Assembly: GCA_041642035.1 (NCBI GenBank)
Contig: JBEPXC010000013.1
Location: forward strand, 1-33,291
Length of the DNA: 33,291 nt
From: SKVR01 sp041642035
GTDB lineage: Bacteria > Bacteroidota > Bacteroidia > Bacteroidales > UBA7960
Reading direction: 5' to 3'
The notes beneath the pieces were generated by a model. The model saw only the letters and a list, made by a program, of their open reading frames with translations, searched no databases and had not been told where the DNA came from. Positions 25,318 to 33,291 of the stretch are shown here, in pieces. The stretch's first letter is position 1. Each line of letters opens with the position of its first letter. A program made the translations under genes and the position numbers.

Positions 25318-25821
25318 ATGTTACCAAAGAAAATCGAGAGTGCTTTAAATCAGCAGATTGAAAAAGAAGGATATGCTGCACAACTTTATCTGGCAATGGC
25401 TTCCTGGGCAGAAACAAAAGGATATCAAGGTATCTCTGGTTGGTTCTATGCTCAACATAAGGAAGAAATTGAACACATGCTCAAGTTTGTTAAGTATGTT
25501 AATGAAAGAGGCGGAAAGGCCGTTATTCCTCAAATAAATCAGCCCCCAAAAAGCTTTGAAGGAGTAAAAGAAGTGTTTGAAGCATCTTTGGAACACGAAC
25601 AATTGGTTACCAGTTCCATCAATAATATTGTTGGCCTTTGCATGGAAGAAAAAGACTTTACTACACAAAACTGGATCCAGTGGTTTGTATATGAGCAGCT
25701 TGAAGAAGAATCATCCGTACAGGCTATTCTGGATAAGCTAAATCTTATTGGTGATGGTAATTTGTATATGTTCGACCGTGATATCATATCCTTACGAACA
25801 GCAGCATCTAGTGCCGAATAG
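25318..25821 (+). CDS. ftnA: non-haem ferritin (ferroxidase, iron storage)
   Basis: 167 aa of the FtnA type; 24 subunits form a shell that oxidises Fe(II) and stores the mineral. The ferroxidase residues align in number with E. coli FtnA: Glu17, Glu50, His53, Glu94, Gln127 and Glu130. Tyr24 is also present. There is no haem-binding methionine pattern of a bacterioferritin. It has its own -7 box and a terminator immediately after it, so it is probably monocistronic. Confidence 0.95.
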   Translation: MLPKKIESALNQQIEKEGYAAQLYLAMASWAETKGYQGISGWFYAQHKEEIEHMLKFVKYVNERGGKAVIPQINQPPKSFEGVKEVFEASLEHEQLVTSSINNIVGLCMEEKDFTTQNWIQWFVYEQLEEESSVQAILDKLNLIGDGNLYMFDRDIISLRTAASSAE

Positions 25822-25846
25822 TTGTAAATACTGAAAATACTTGTAT

Positions 25847-25878
25847 AAAACCGGAACCCTTTTAAGGATTCCGGTTTT
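25847..25878 (+). terminator. terminator of ferritin gene
   Basis: A 13-bp stem AAAACCGGAACCC / GGATTCCGGTTTT (one G-U type mismatch, 6-nt loop) lies 25 bp after the ferritin stop. A further TTTT lies a few bases on. It overlaps the in-frame upstream extension of the next gene and so argues for the ATG at 25913. Confidence 0.75.
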
Positions 25879-25912
25879 AGCTTTTACTGTCTTATCAGCA
25901 ACACCTATACAT

Positions 25913-26257
25913 ATGGCAAAAAAAGAATTGAAAACAAAAGGAAATATCGTTTATTCCACCAATAAGGATTTGGATTTTAGCCTCCCTGAATCTCAAACCA
26001 ACACCCTGCCCCCTCAACAGCAAAACTTAAAAATTATGCTTAGTAAAAAGGGCAGAGGGGGCAAAACGGTTACTCTTATTGCCGGTTTTGTAGGCCAGGA
26101 TGATTCACTACAAAGCCTGGGGAAACTTCTCAAGAACAAATGTGGTGTAGGAGGTAGCATTAAAGATGGCGAAATACTACTGCAGGGAGATCACCGCGAT
26201 AAGGTTATGGAAATATTACTTAAGGAAGGATACAAGGCCAAAAAAGCCGGAGGCTGA
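25913..26257 (+). CDS. SUI1/eIF1-like translation factor (YciH family)
   Basis: 114 aa. The C-terminal half (about 38-110) is the SUI1 fold: LKIMLSKKGRGGKTVTLIAGF, LLKNKCGVGGSIKDGEILLQGDHRDKV. The N-terminal part is polar and probably flexible. Bacterial members bind the ribosome and can influence start-site fidelity; their physiological role is poorly known. I use the ATG at 25913 because an upstream TTG extension would run through the ferritin terminator. It is convergent with hydE, with 30 bp between. Confidence 0.9.
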   Translation: MAKKELKTKGNIVYSTNKDLDFSLPESQTNTLPPQQQNLKIMLSKKGRGGKTVTLIAGFVGQDDSLQSLGKLLKNKCGVGGSIKDGEILLQGDHRDKVMEILLKEGYKAKKAGG

Positions 26258-26287
26258 TTCATGACCAACAAATCAGTAATTGTATTT

Positions 26288-27373
26288 TTAGCTTTTCCTC
26301 TTCTTGAAGTGCTCTGAATCGCCCCATTCACCATAGCCAATGGCTCCGCCCGACAGGTGTATGCGTGCCTCAAGACATTTTTTGCACTCATCAGCATCCT
26401 CGTCGGTACAGGGTTTATCCTCATAAAGCAGATAATCCTCACGGTATTTGGTAGGTGTTAGATTGGGCATAATGATGTTGGCTCCTATCTTTAAGGCTTT
26501 TTCTCTGCCCATGGGGTCGATGGCCTGCATGGCTGTTGTGGCAGCTATATTGATATCCTTCATCATGATTCTTAATATGGCAACCATTTTCAGGCTTAAA
26601 TAAAATCTGTCGGTACGGGGAATCAGTTGCTCTTTATATTCATACATGGGAGTACTTTCATGCTCAATGTAAGGACCCATTCCCACCATATCTATATCAA
26701 AATCACGCAAAAATATCAGGTCGTCGGCCAGATCTGATATCTGCTGAAAGGGCAGTCCTATCATTACTCCACTACCAACCTGGTATCCCACTTTTCTCAG
26801 TAACCGCAGGCTTTCAATGCGGGTGTTGTAATCGTGCTTCTTGTCGTTGGGATGATATTTTAAATACAACTCCGGGTTAGACACCTCTATTCTGAGCAAA
26901 TACCGATGGGCGCCACTTTCATACCACAAGCGGTAGGTATCCTCCGTTTGTTCTCCCAATGACAAAGTAATACCCAGCTCACCATTGCTCATCTTCTTGA
27001 TTTGAGCAACAATATCAGCAATTCGCCTTACAAACCCGGCATCACTTCTTTCTCCTGCCTGGATTACAATACTTCCGAATTTATTATCGTAAGCATATTT
27101 TGCTGCGGTGAATATCTCATCTTCGGTTACTTCATACCGGTGAGTATTAGTGTTCCCGGCCCGGATACCACAGTAATAGCAGTTTTTGCCACACAAATTC
27201 GAAAACTCTATAAGCCCACGGTAATACACCTTATTGCCTATATACCTTTTCTTTATCTCTTCAGCTTTGGCGAATATGAGTTTCCTGTCTTCCTGCTCTG
27301 CCGAAAGAAGGATTTCAAGATCAGATTTATTGAATTCGGATTGGGATAATATCTGGTTGACGGATTTAATCAT
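26288..27373 (-). CDS. hydE: FeFe-hydrogenase maturase HydE (radical SAM)
   Basis: 361-aa radical SAM enzyme that acts on the HydG-made iron-cysteine synthon in H-cluster assembly. The cluster motif CxxxCxxC is intact (Cys61, Cys65, Cys68 in NLCGKNCYYCGIR). The C-terminal accessory cluster cysteines are also present (Cys322, Cys330, Cys333). I start at the ATG at 27373 (MIKSVNQILSQ); a TTG extension to 27403 has no support. It lies 158 bp after hydF on the minus strand. HydG and a hydrogenase are not in the window. Confidence 0.94.
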   Translation of the reverse strand: MIKSVNQILSQSEFNKSDLEILLSAEQEDRKLIFAKAEEIKKRYIGNKVYYRGLIEFSNLCGKNCYYCGIRAGNTNTHRYEVTEDEIFTAAKYAYDNKFGSIVIQAGERSDAGFVRRIADIVAQIKKMSNGELGITLSLGEQTEDTYRLWYESGAHRYLLRIEVSNPELYLKYHPNDKKHDYNTRIESLRLLRKVGYQVGSGVMIGLPFQQISDLADDLIFLRDFDIDMVGMGPYIEHESTPMYEYKEQLIPRTDRFYLSLKMVAILRIMMKDINIAATTAMQAIDPMGREKALKIGANIIMPNLTPTKYREDYLLYEDKPCTDEDADECKKCLEARIHLSGGAIGYGEWGDSEHFKKRKS

Positions 27374-27491
27374 TGGAAGGTATTTGTGGTATGTAAACAG
27401 CAATATCTTGCATTGAAATTGAGCTTGCTGTGGTTATTAGACTTTGTGATCTGACAATTTCTTTTAGGCATTAATCCAGAGAAGGTCATAA

Positions 27492-27511
27492 TTTTTTTAC
27501 TGGTAAAAAAA
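27492..27511 (-). terminator. weak AT-only hairpin after hydF
   Basis: A 9-bp inverted repeat (TTTTTTTAC / GTAAAAAAA, 2-nt loop) lies about 20 bp beyond the hydF stop. It lacks GC pairs, so it may only partly reduce read-through to hydE. Confidence 0.3.
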
Positions 27512-27531
27512 ACTAAAAAAGCTGTGCAAAA

Positions 27532-28764
27532 TTACAAATAATCTTCGGCATTGGTATCGACATTTAAGAAAGGAGCAACTGCTCTTTTAAATATCCCATG
27601 CATCCATGCTATGGCCATGCCATAATTGGTAACACTGACCCCTGCATCGATGGCAGGCTTAAGCCGTCCTTTAATTTGCTTTTGGGTAATAATGCAACCA
27701 CCACATTGCACCACCAGATCATAGTGGTTGATAGGGCGAGGTAAATCATTGAGGCCTGATACCACATCGTATTCGAGTTTCTTACCCGTAAAGCTGTTCA
27801 TCCATCGGGGGATTTTTACTCTGCCAATGTCGTCGCAGGCAACATGATGGGTGCAGCTTTCGAGCAGAAGTATTCTATCACCATCTTTCAGTTCGGAGAT
27901 TTTAGGAGTTCCTTTTACATAATTCATAAAGTCGCCTTTCTGGTGTGCCAGCATTATGCTAAAGCTGGTGAGAGGAATATCTGCAGGGATGGCGGCATCT
28001 GCTTTAAGAAATACCTGGCTGTCGGTGATAGCCAATGCGGGCCGGGGTCTTAATACTTTTATCAGGGAATCAACCTCCCGTTCTTTTACAACCACACAGA
28101 TGCAATCGTTGTCAAGAATATCGCGTATGGCCTGTACCTGTGGGAGTATAAGTCGTCCTTCGGGTGCCTCAATGTCTATGGGTGTAATTAATAAAACCAA
28201 ATCGCCATACGAAAGCAGTCCTCCCAGTAAGCTGTTTTTTTTCCATGCCGAAGCAGGAATCGTATTCCTCATGGCGTTGATGATCGTATCCTTATTATCA
28301 GGATTTACCGATGAGAATTCCAACAGGGGAACCAGAGGTTGATCCCTTCTTATCAACTGTTTTGCAGGAAGTTGTAGTGGGTCTCTATCTGATTTGTTAT
28401 GGATAATGATGAAGGGAACCTCCTGCTCTTTAAACTTGCCAATGAGTTGGCTTTCAACTTGGTCATATTGATTATGGGCAATGATCAATATGGCCAGATC
28501 GACTGTTTTTAATGCGGCCAGTGATTTGGCAATTCTTTTCTCCCCCAGTTCTCCTGTGTCATCTATCCCTGCGGTATCTACAAATATTACCGGACCAATG
28601 CCTGATATCTCCATCGATTTCTTTACCGGATCGGTTGTGGTACCGGCAACATCAGATACAATGGCGATATCTTGCCCGGCAAGGGCATTTATAAAGGAGC
28701 TTTTTCCATTATTTCTTCTGCCAAATATTCCTATATGGGGCTTATTTTCTTTTCCTTTGGACAT
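27532..28764 (-). CDS. hydF: FeFe-hydrogenase maturation GTPase HydF
   Basis: 410-aa scaffold that carries the diiron precursor to apo-hydrogenase. GTPase domain: P-loop GRRNNGKSS (15-23), GTTTDPV (41-47), DTAGIDD (63-69) and NKSD (123-126). The C-terminal cluster-binding motif CxH-x47-CxxC is visible at Cys304, His306, Cys354 and Cys357 (SCTHH, QCGGC). All elements look functional. It sits between aspA and hydE on the same strand, 127 bp after aspA. Confidence 0.96.
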   Translation of the reverse strand: MSKGKENKPHIGIFGRRNNGKSSFINALAGQDIAIVSDVAGTTTDPVKKSMEISGIGPVIFVDTAGIDDTGELGEKRIAKSLAALKTVDLAILIIAHNQYDQVESQLIGKFKEQEVPFIIIHNKSDRDPLQLPAKQLIRRDQPLVPLLEFSSVNPDNKDTIINAMRNTIPASAWKKNSLLGGLLSYGDLVLLITPIDIEAPEGRLILPQVQAIRDILDNDCICVVVKEREVDSLIKVLRPRPALAITDSQVFLKADAAIPADIPLTSFSIMLAHQKGDFMNYVKGTPKISELKDGDRILLLESCTHHVACDDIGRVKIPRWMNSFTGKKLEYDVVSGLNDLPRPINHYDLVVQCGGCIITQKQIKGRLKPAIDAGVSVTNYGMAIAWMHGIFKRAVAPFLNVDTNAEDYL

Positions 28765-28891
28765 GTGATTAAAGTTCGGTATTCTATTGTTGGATTTAGG
28801 TTAATGAATTAAACGGTGTTGAATTGTAGAGTGAGGTTGAGCTTATGGTACTCTATTCTTAATACGGGAGTAAAGCATAATTATTGTAAGC

Positions 28892-30328
28892 CTAGGTATC
28901 GTTGAGTGAGTAACCCAATTTTAAAAGATTTTCGGGTAGTAATGCTTTCAAAAGCTTATTCTCATCCAGCAGTTGCAGTTTATTGTTGGCTTGGGTAATA
29001 TTCAGGTTTTCCTTTTTCATCATCCTTGCCAATTCAGAGGCATTCTCATAGCCTATAACAGGAAGTAGAGCCGTGGTGATGGAAGGACTCTTCATTAGCT
29101 TCTGATAGGCTGTATGCGATTCAATGATCATGTCTTTGAGTAGATTGTTGAGCATGGATTCATTGGCACTGATGAGCAACTGAAGGCTTTCGAGCATGGC
29201 GTGGCCAATAACCGGCAGATAGGCGTTGAGTTCAAGATGGCCCATGGAGCACATATTGCTTATCAGCATGTCGTTGGCATACACCTTATGCGCACAGCTA
29301 ATAATAAATTCATTGATTACCGGATTCACTTTCCCCGGCATGATGCTGCTACCGGTTTGTTTTTGTGGCAGCCGTATTTCGTGCTGTCCCATAAGATCTG
29401 ATGCCAGCAGGCGTAAATCGGATGCAATCTTATCCAGGTTAACGGCATGGGCTTTTAGGATGGCATGCACTTCAACGAAAGCATCCAGATTTTGTGTTGT
29501 ATCGATATGGTTCTCGCTTCGGGCAAGGGGCAGGCCGGTAATTTCGCGCAGCCGGTTGGTAACTTCCATGATAAAATATCGCGGGATGGCCATTCCTGAA
29601 CCGATGGCACCACCACCCAGGTTGGTCACCTTTATTCTTTCCAGGCACTTGGATACCCGCCACCAGTCGCGTGATAAGGCATCTGACCAGGCACTGAAGA
29701 GCAAACCAAAGGAGGAAGGAACGGCTTCCTGCATCTGTGTATAGGCTATCCTTAGTGCATTTCTGTTGGCCGATTCGTGTTTCTCCATGGCGGAGCGTAA
29801 ATCATTTATGCCCGTTTCCAACTGATTCAGCAATTGCATTAACGCCACACGCAAAGCCGTTGGAATTACATCGTTGGTCGATTGAAAAATGTTGGCATGA
29901 ATAAAAGGACTTACTACATCATACTCCCCGGGCTTATAGCCCAGTTTCTTTAGACTAACATTAGCGATAATTTCATTGATATTCATATTGATGGCTGTGC
30001 CTGCACCACCTTGTATGGCCGGAACTATAAAATGATCAAAGTAGTTGCCAAGGGCAACTTCCTGCGCCGTTACCTCCATTAGCTCAAGTATATGCAGATT
30101 ATCACATCCCGGTGGCAGCGTTTTCTCGGGATACTTTTGCCGGGCAGCCTTCACAAAGGATATTGCCGTTTGATAGCATGCCTGCTTCACCAGACCGGTA
30201 GCCTGGTACCACTGTGGTGAAAAATTGCTGGGGTTTTTGAAATTCTGCGATGCCCTCCACGCATTGATGCCGTATAGGGATTCCTCGGACAGTTGCACTT
30301 CTCCTATAAAATCTTTTTCTGTTCGCAT
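28892..30328 (-). CDS. aspA: aspartate ammonia-lyase, hydrogenase-cluster type
   Basis: 478 aa, of normal length for the aspartase/fumarase superfamily. Signatures: GGAGTAINMNINEIIAN, QSTNDVIPTALR, YTQMQEAVPSS and the mobile loop GSSIMPGKVNPVINE with the catalytic serine. It converts aspartate to fumarate and ammonia. Several substitutions (YGINAWRASQNF, GGGAIGSGMAIPRYF) separate it from the housekeeping enzyme. aspA copies of this sort are known beside hydE/F/G genes, where released ammonia has been proposed to feed dithiomethylamine synthesis; that link is inference. It is first in the minus-strand aspA-hydF-hydE series and divergent from the Dus gene. Confidence 0.9.
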   Translation of the reverse strand: MRTEKDFIGEVQLSEESLYGINAWRASQNFKNPSNFSPQWYQATGLVKQACYQTAISFVKAARQKYPEKTLPPGCDNLHILELMEVTAQEVALGNYFDHFIVPAIQGGAGTAINMNINEIIANVSLKKLGYKPGEYDVVSPFIHANIFQSTNDVIPTALRVALMQLLNQLETGINDLRSAMEKHESANRNALRIAYTQMQEAVPSSFGLLFSAWSDALSRDWWRVSKCLERIKVTNLGGGAIGSGMAIPRYFIMEVTNRLREITGLPLARSENHIDTTQNLDAFVEVHAILKAHAVNLDKIASDLRLLASDLMGQHEIRLPQKQTGSSIMPGKVNPVINEFIISCAHKVYANDMLISNMCSMGHLELNAYLPVIGHAMLESLQLLISANESMLNNLLKDMIIESHTAYQKLMKSPSITTALLPVIGYENASELARMMKKENLNITQANNKLQLLDENKLLKALLPENLLKLGYSLNDT

Positions 30329-30401
30329 ATAAGCTTGACTGGGTTTGAGTTTATAAAATTAGGCATTTCTGTCAAACAACAATTAACTGGTAAGATAATT
30401 G

Positions 30402-30409
30402 TATTTTTG
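30402..30409 (+). promoter_or_regulatory. Bacteroidota -7 promoter box for the Dus gene
   Basis: TATTTTTG matches TAnnTTTG, about 35 bp before the ATG at 30444. It overlaps any coding start upstream of that ATG, supporting the shorter protein. No -33 TTTG is seen. Confidence 0.5.
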
Positions 30410-30443
30410 CACTGAAATAAATAATCATCTGCTTTCACCTTAC

Positions 30444-31499
30444 ATGTCTGTTCAACTTTCTCTGGCACCTTTTTTAGGGATCACTTCCAAGATATACAGA
30501 AATACTTTTGCCAGGCACTTTCAGGGTCTGGATCAGGTGTATGCGCCTTTTATATCGGGTGTACATCCTGAAAAGGCAAATATCTCCAAATTTTCTGATG
30601 TGTTGCCTTTCGATCAAAATATGGTTTCTACAGTACCTCAGTTTATCAGCACCGATGCCAGGGAGGTTTTAGCTGTAGCACATATACTAAAAGAGGAGGG
30701 ATATAAGCGCATCAACTGGAATATGGGCTGCCCTTTTTCTCGTTTGGCCAATAAAAAGAGGGGATGTGGCATTCTGCCCTATCCGGATGAAATAAAAAGG
30801 ATGCTCGATGTTGTAATGCCTTCCATCGCTTTGGAGCTGACCATTAAAACCCGATTGGGGTATTACCAGGTTACCGAACTACCTAAGGTCATTGAAGTCT
30901 TTAATCAGTATCCCCTTAAGGAGCTAATCATTCATCCAAGAACAGGCACACAGCTGTACACCGGTAAGACACATCTTGATCAGTTTGCTTATTGCCTTTC
31001 ACTGAGTACGATTCCTGTTACCTTCAATGGTGATATTTATCACTCCCGCAGGTATAATGAGCTTCAACAGGCTTTTCCTGGTGTTAAAAGCTGGATGCTG
31101 GGGCGTGGTGTATTGATAAATCCCTTTTTGGCCTCACAGATCAAGGGGATCGAACCCGATCAGGAGCAAAAGCGAGAAGCCATTATTGCCTTTCATCAGG
31201 AGTATTTCACCCGATTGGAAGAGAGCGCTACTAATCAAAGAAAAATGTTGGGCCAGATGAAAGCCATTTGGTATTACATGAGTGGTCTTTTTTCTAATGG
31301 GAAACAATTTTTTGATGCAATGAAAGTTTGTCAGGATAGAAAATCTTATCTTAATTTTGCACAGGAATTGTTGCAACAGCCCTTTGCCACAAACGACGAA
31401 ATAGAGTATTACTGGATGAATTATTTAAAACATGTGGGCACAAATACGGTTTCAGATGTTATACATAATAGATTAGAAAATTTAAATCAACAAACTTAA
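30444..31499 (+). CDS. tRNA-dihydrouridine synthase family protein
   Basis: 351-aa FMN enzyme that reduces uridines in tRNA using NADPH. I start at the ATG at 30444 (MSVQLSLAPFLGITS), which puts the conserved LAPF segment at the N-terminus as in the family. The active-site segment NMGCPFSRLANKKRGCGILPYPDE carries the catalytic cysteine in GCP. FMN-site motifs follow (TIKTRLGY, LIIHPRTGTQLYTG, TFNGDI, LGRGVLINPFL). It resembles the DusC-like branch common in Bacteroidota; the exact tRNA position cannot be told. It is 11 bp ahead of the next gene and probably co-transcribed with it. Confidence 0.9.
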   Translation: MSVQLSLAPFLGITSKIYRNTFARHFQGLDQVYAPFISGVHPEKANISKFSDVLPFDQNMVSTVPQFISTDAREVLAVAHILKEEGYKRINWNMGCPFSRLANKKRGCGILPYPDEIKRMLDVVMPSIALELTIKTRLGYYQVTELPKVIEVFNQYPLKELIIHPRTGTQLYTGKTHLDQFAYCLSLSTIPVTFNGDIYHSRRYNELQQAFPGVKSWMLGRGVLINPFLASQIKGIEPDQEQKREAIIAFHQEYFTRLEESATNQRKMLGQMKAIWYYMSGLFSNGKQFFDAMKVCQDRKSYLNFAQELLQQPFATNDEIEYYWMNYLKHVGTNTVSDVIHNRLENLNQQT

Positions 31500-31510
31500 T
31501 TCAACATACC

Positions 31511-31948
31511 ATGAAGATAAAATATTTTATAGCATCAGTTTTTATTTTATTTATAGCCACCTTCGGGCTTTATGCCCAAAGGGGTTATACAGAATTTGTT
31601 ACCCAGGACAGCATACAGGTTATGTACCGCTGGCAAAAGGTCTCCCCATTTAAAAAGGATAGCGATGCCGTACTAAACCTTAGGGCTACAAACCTAAGCG
31701 ATTCGGCCGCCAAATGGACCTTCACCGTAGTTTTCTATAACGACAAAATGGCTATTCACGAGAGTGAAATAACCACACTATGCCTTAAACCGGGTCAAAG
31801 CCTGCGGGGAGGATTGGCCGGATTGCGTTATACTGTAGAAGGCATGAAACTCGATGCCGTGGACACGGATTATTTCACCTGGGATTTCGACTTGTTCGAG
31901 GTGGAGAAAGTGGAGAATTGTGACGAGGAAGAGCCTGAGGAAGAATAA
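31511..31948 (+). CDS. small secreted protein of unknown function with acidic tail
   Basis: 145 aa with a signal peptide (MKIKYFIASVFILFIATFGLYA, probable cleavage before QRGY). The mature part looks like a small beta-sandwich (VMYRWQKVSPF, LNLRATNLSDSAAKWTFTVVFYND, LKPGQSLRGGLAGLRYTV) and ends with a run of Glu/Asp (ENCDEEEPEEE). There are two cysteines in the mature protein. I recognise no family. It sits 11 bp after the Dus gene and 42 bp before hutU; neither neighbour explains it. Confidence 0.75.
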   Translation: MKIKYFIASVFILFIATFGLYAQRGYTEFVTQDSIQVMYRWQKVSPFKKDSDAVLNLRATNLSDSAAKWTFTVVFYNDKMAIHESEITTLCLKPGQSLRGGLAGLRYTVEGMKLDAVDTDYFTWDFDLFEVEKVENCDEEEPEEE

Positions 31949-31990
31949 AATGTGATTTATAAACCCTTACATAAAGCAAAACACCCTATC

Positions 31991-33291
31991 ATGCACACTC
32001 ACATCACCCTAAAGGAATTTCAAAACAAAATCAGGGAAGGAATACCTGAAAAGCTTCCGCAGGCAAAACCCTTTGATGAGCAAATAAATCATGCTCCCAA
32101 ACGAAAAGAGATTCTCTCAAGGGAGGAAAAGAAACTTGCACTTAAGAATGCCTTGCGTTATTTTCCCGTTGAACAACATGAAGTGTTGTCGAAAGAGTTT
32201 GCCAAAGAACTTGCCGACTTCGGGCGCATATACATGTATCGTTTTCGTCCCGATTATAAAATATTTGCCCGCAGGTATGATGATTTTCCTCATCGCTCCA
32301 AGCAAGCAGCAGCCATAATGCTTATGTTGAGTAATAATCTGGATTATGCCGTAGCCCAGCATCCTCATGAATTGATTACCTATGGTGGGAATGGAGCTGT
32401 ATTTCAAAACTGGGCTCAGTATCTGCTTTGTATGAAATATCTGTCGGAAATGACCGATGAGCAAACCCTGGTGATGTATTCTGGTCATCCTATGGGGCTT
32501 TTTCCATCGCACAAGGATGCTCCAAGGGTGGTGGTTACTAATGGAATGATGATTCCAAACTACTCCAAACCTGATGACTGGGAGCGCTTCAATGCGTTGG
32601 GCGTTACCCAATATGGCCAGATGACTGCCGGCTCGTTTATGTATATCGGTCCCCAGGGAATCGTGCATGGTACCACCATCACAGTATTAAATGCTGGACG
32701 CAAATTCAGCAAGGGGGGAGAGGGATTGGCAGGAAAACTATTTGTCACCAGTGGATTAGGCGGTATGTCGGGGGCACAACCCAAAGCGGCCGTTATTGCT
32801 GGCGCCGTATGCGTTGTGGCAGAGATTAACCCCAAAGCTTCCCATACCAGGCATTCGCAGGGATGGGTGGATGAAGTATACGAAAATCTTGAGCAGGTAA
32901 TTGTCAGGGTTAATGAAGCAAAACAAAAGAAGCTCGCTGTGTCTATTGCCTACCAGGGCAACATAGTTGATCTATGGGAAGCCTTTGCAGAACAAGGAGT
33001 AGATGTTGAGCTGGGATCTGATCAGACTTCACTGCACAACCCCCATGCAGGGGGGTATTATCCCGTAGGGTTATCTTTCGAAGAATCGAACCGGATGATG
33101 GCAGAGGAGCCCGAGAGGTTTCATAAGGAAGTGAGGAAATCGCTGGTGAGACATGTTAAAGCCATCAACACCCTTGCATCACGTGGTATGTATTTCTGGG
33201 ATTATGGCAATGCATTTTTACTCGAAGCGGGCAGAGCAGGAGCCGATGTGTTTGCCTCCGATGGTAAATTTAAATATCCCTCTTATGTGCA
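31991..33291 (+). CDS. hutU: urocanate hydratase, C-terminus cut by window edge
   Basis: 433 complete codons from an ATG at 31991 to the right edge, with no stop. Urocanase hydrates urocanate to imidazolone propionate in histidine degradation, using tightly bound NAD. Clear signatures: LITYGGNGAVFQNWAQY, VMYSGHPMGLFPS, FMYIGPQGIVHGTT, the NAD loop TSGLGGMSGAQPKAA, ELGSDQTSLHNPHAGGYYPVG and ASRGMYFWDYGNAFLLEA. An N-terminal extension before the canonical start (about 40-80 residues, KREILSREEKKLALKNALRYFP region) fits the longer Bacteroidota form. Other hut genes would be expected beyond the right edge. Confidence 0.95.
   Translation, partial: MHTHITLKEFQNKIREGIPEKLPQAKPFDEQINHAPKRKEILSREEKKLALKNALRYFPVEQHEVLSKEFAKELADFGRIYMYRFRPDYKIFARRYDDFPHRSKQAAAIMLMLSNNLDYAVAQHPHELITYGGNGAVFQNWAQYLLCMKYLSEMTDEQTLVMYSGHPMGLFPSHKDAPRVVVTNGMMIPNYSKPDDWERFNALGVTQYGQMTAGSFMYIGPQGIVHGTTITVLNAGRKFSKGGEGLAGKLFVTSGLGGMSGAQPKAAVIAGAVCVVAEINPKASHTRHSQGWVDEVYENLEQVIVRVNEAKQKKLAVSIAYQGNIVDLWEAFAEQGVDVELGSDQTSLHNPHAGGYYPVGLSFEESNRMMAEEPERFHKEVRKSLVRHVKAINTLASRGMYFWDYGNAFLLEAGRAGADVFASDGKFKYPSYV

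Noticed and set aside
25841..25912. Longer N-terminus of the SUI1 protein
   Set aside because: It begins with TTG and reads through the ferritin terminator hairpin.

Overview
The window reads as a chromosomal segment of a Bacteroidota bacterium, most likely an anaerobic or facultative member of the Bacteroidales/Marinilabiliales. Evidence: several phylum-type -7 promoter boxes (TAnnTTTG), a type IX secretion lipoprotein (PorW/SprE), an F-type ATP synthase cluster with the long Bacteroidota a-subunit and no beta/epsilon genes attached, a Bacteroidota-style bactofilin next to it, FeFe-hydrogenase maturases HydE and HydF beside aspartate ammonia-lyase, and lipoproteins with short lipoboxes. Species cannot be named from the sequence alone. 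No rRNA, tRNA, CRISPR, phage or IS element was seen.

Layout. 1-3658 (minus): a truncated lipoprotein gene and a type I pullulanase lipoprotein, separated by a strong terminator. 4000-7654 (plus): ettA (translational throttle ABC-F) followed 7 bp later by an AcoR-like sigma-54 enhancer-binding regulator; an unknown membrane protein converges on it (7672-8109, minus). 8110-8765 has no conventional gene, but contains an ordered set of signals: a double dyad, a sigma-54-like -24/-12 box, about 200 nt of possible transcript and a perfect terminator hairpin. 8766-9410: an unusual Rex-family redox sensor with a palindrome directly before its start codon. 9584-9593: a run of N (assembly gap). 9597-11495: an LVIVD-propeller/DUF4114 lipoprotein. 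11496-12064: a convergent intergenic region with a terminator, an 11-bp tandem repeat and a second hairpin. 12065-15660 (minus): M23 peptidase, dxr and rseP. 16055-25192 (plus): porW, bactofilin, a four-helix membrane protein and atpB-E-F-H-A-G. 25318-26257 (plus): ferritin and an SUI1/eIF1-like protein. 26288-30328 (minus): aspA, hydF, hydE. 30444-33291 (plus): a tRNA-dihydrouridine synthase, a small secreted protein and a truncated urocanate hydratase.

How it fits together. Envelope and energy functions dominate the middle (isoprenoid precursor synthesis, site-2 protease, cell-wall hydrolase, T9SS, bactofilin, ATP synthase). Redox and fermentative functions flank it (Rex, H-cluster maturation, aspartate deamination, histidine degradation, starch/pullulan use). 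The least explained part is 8336-8762. There I propose, as inference only, that the AcoR-like activator encoded nearby binds the double dyad and drives a short sigma-54-dependent transcript ending at 8688, followed by an independently controlled, divergent Rex gene.
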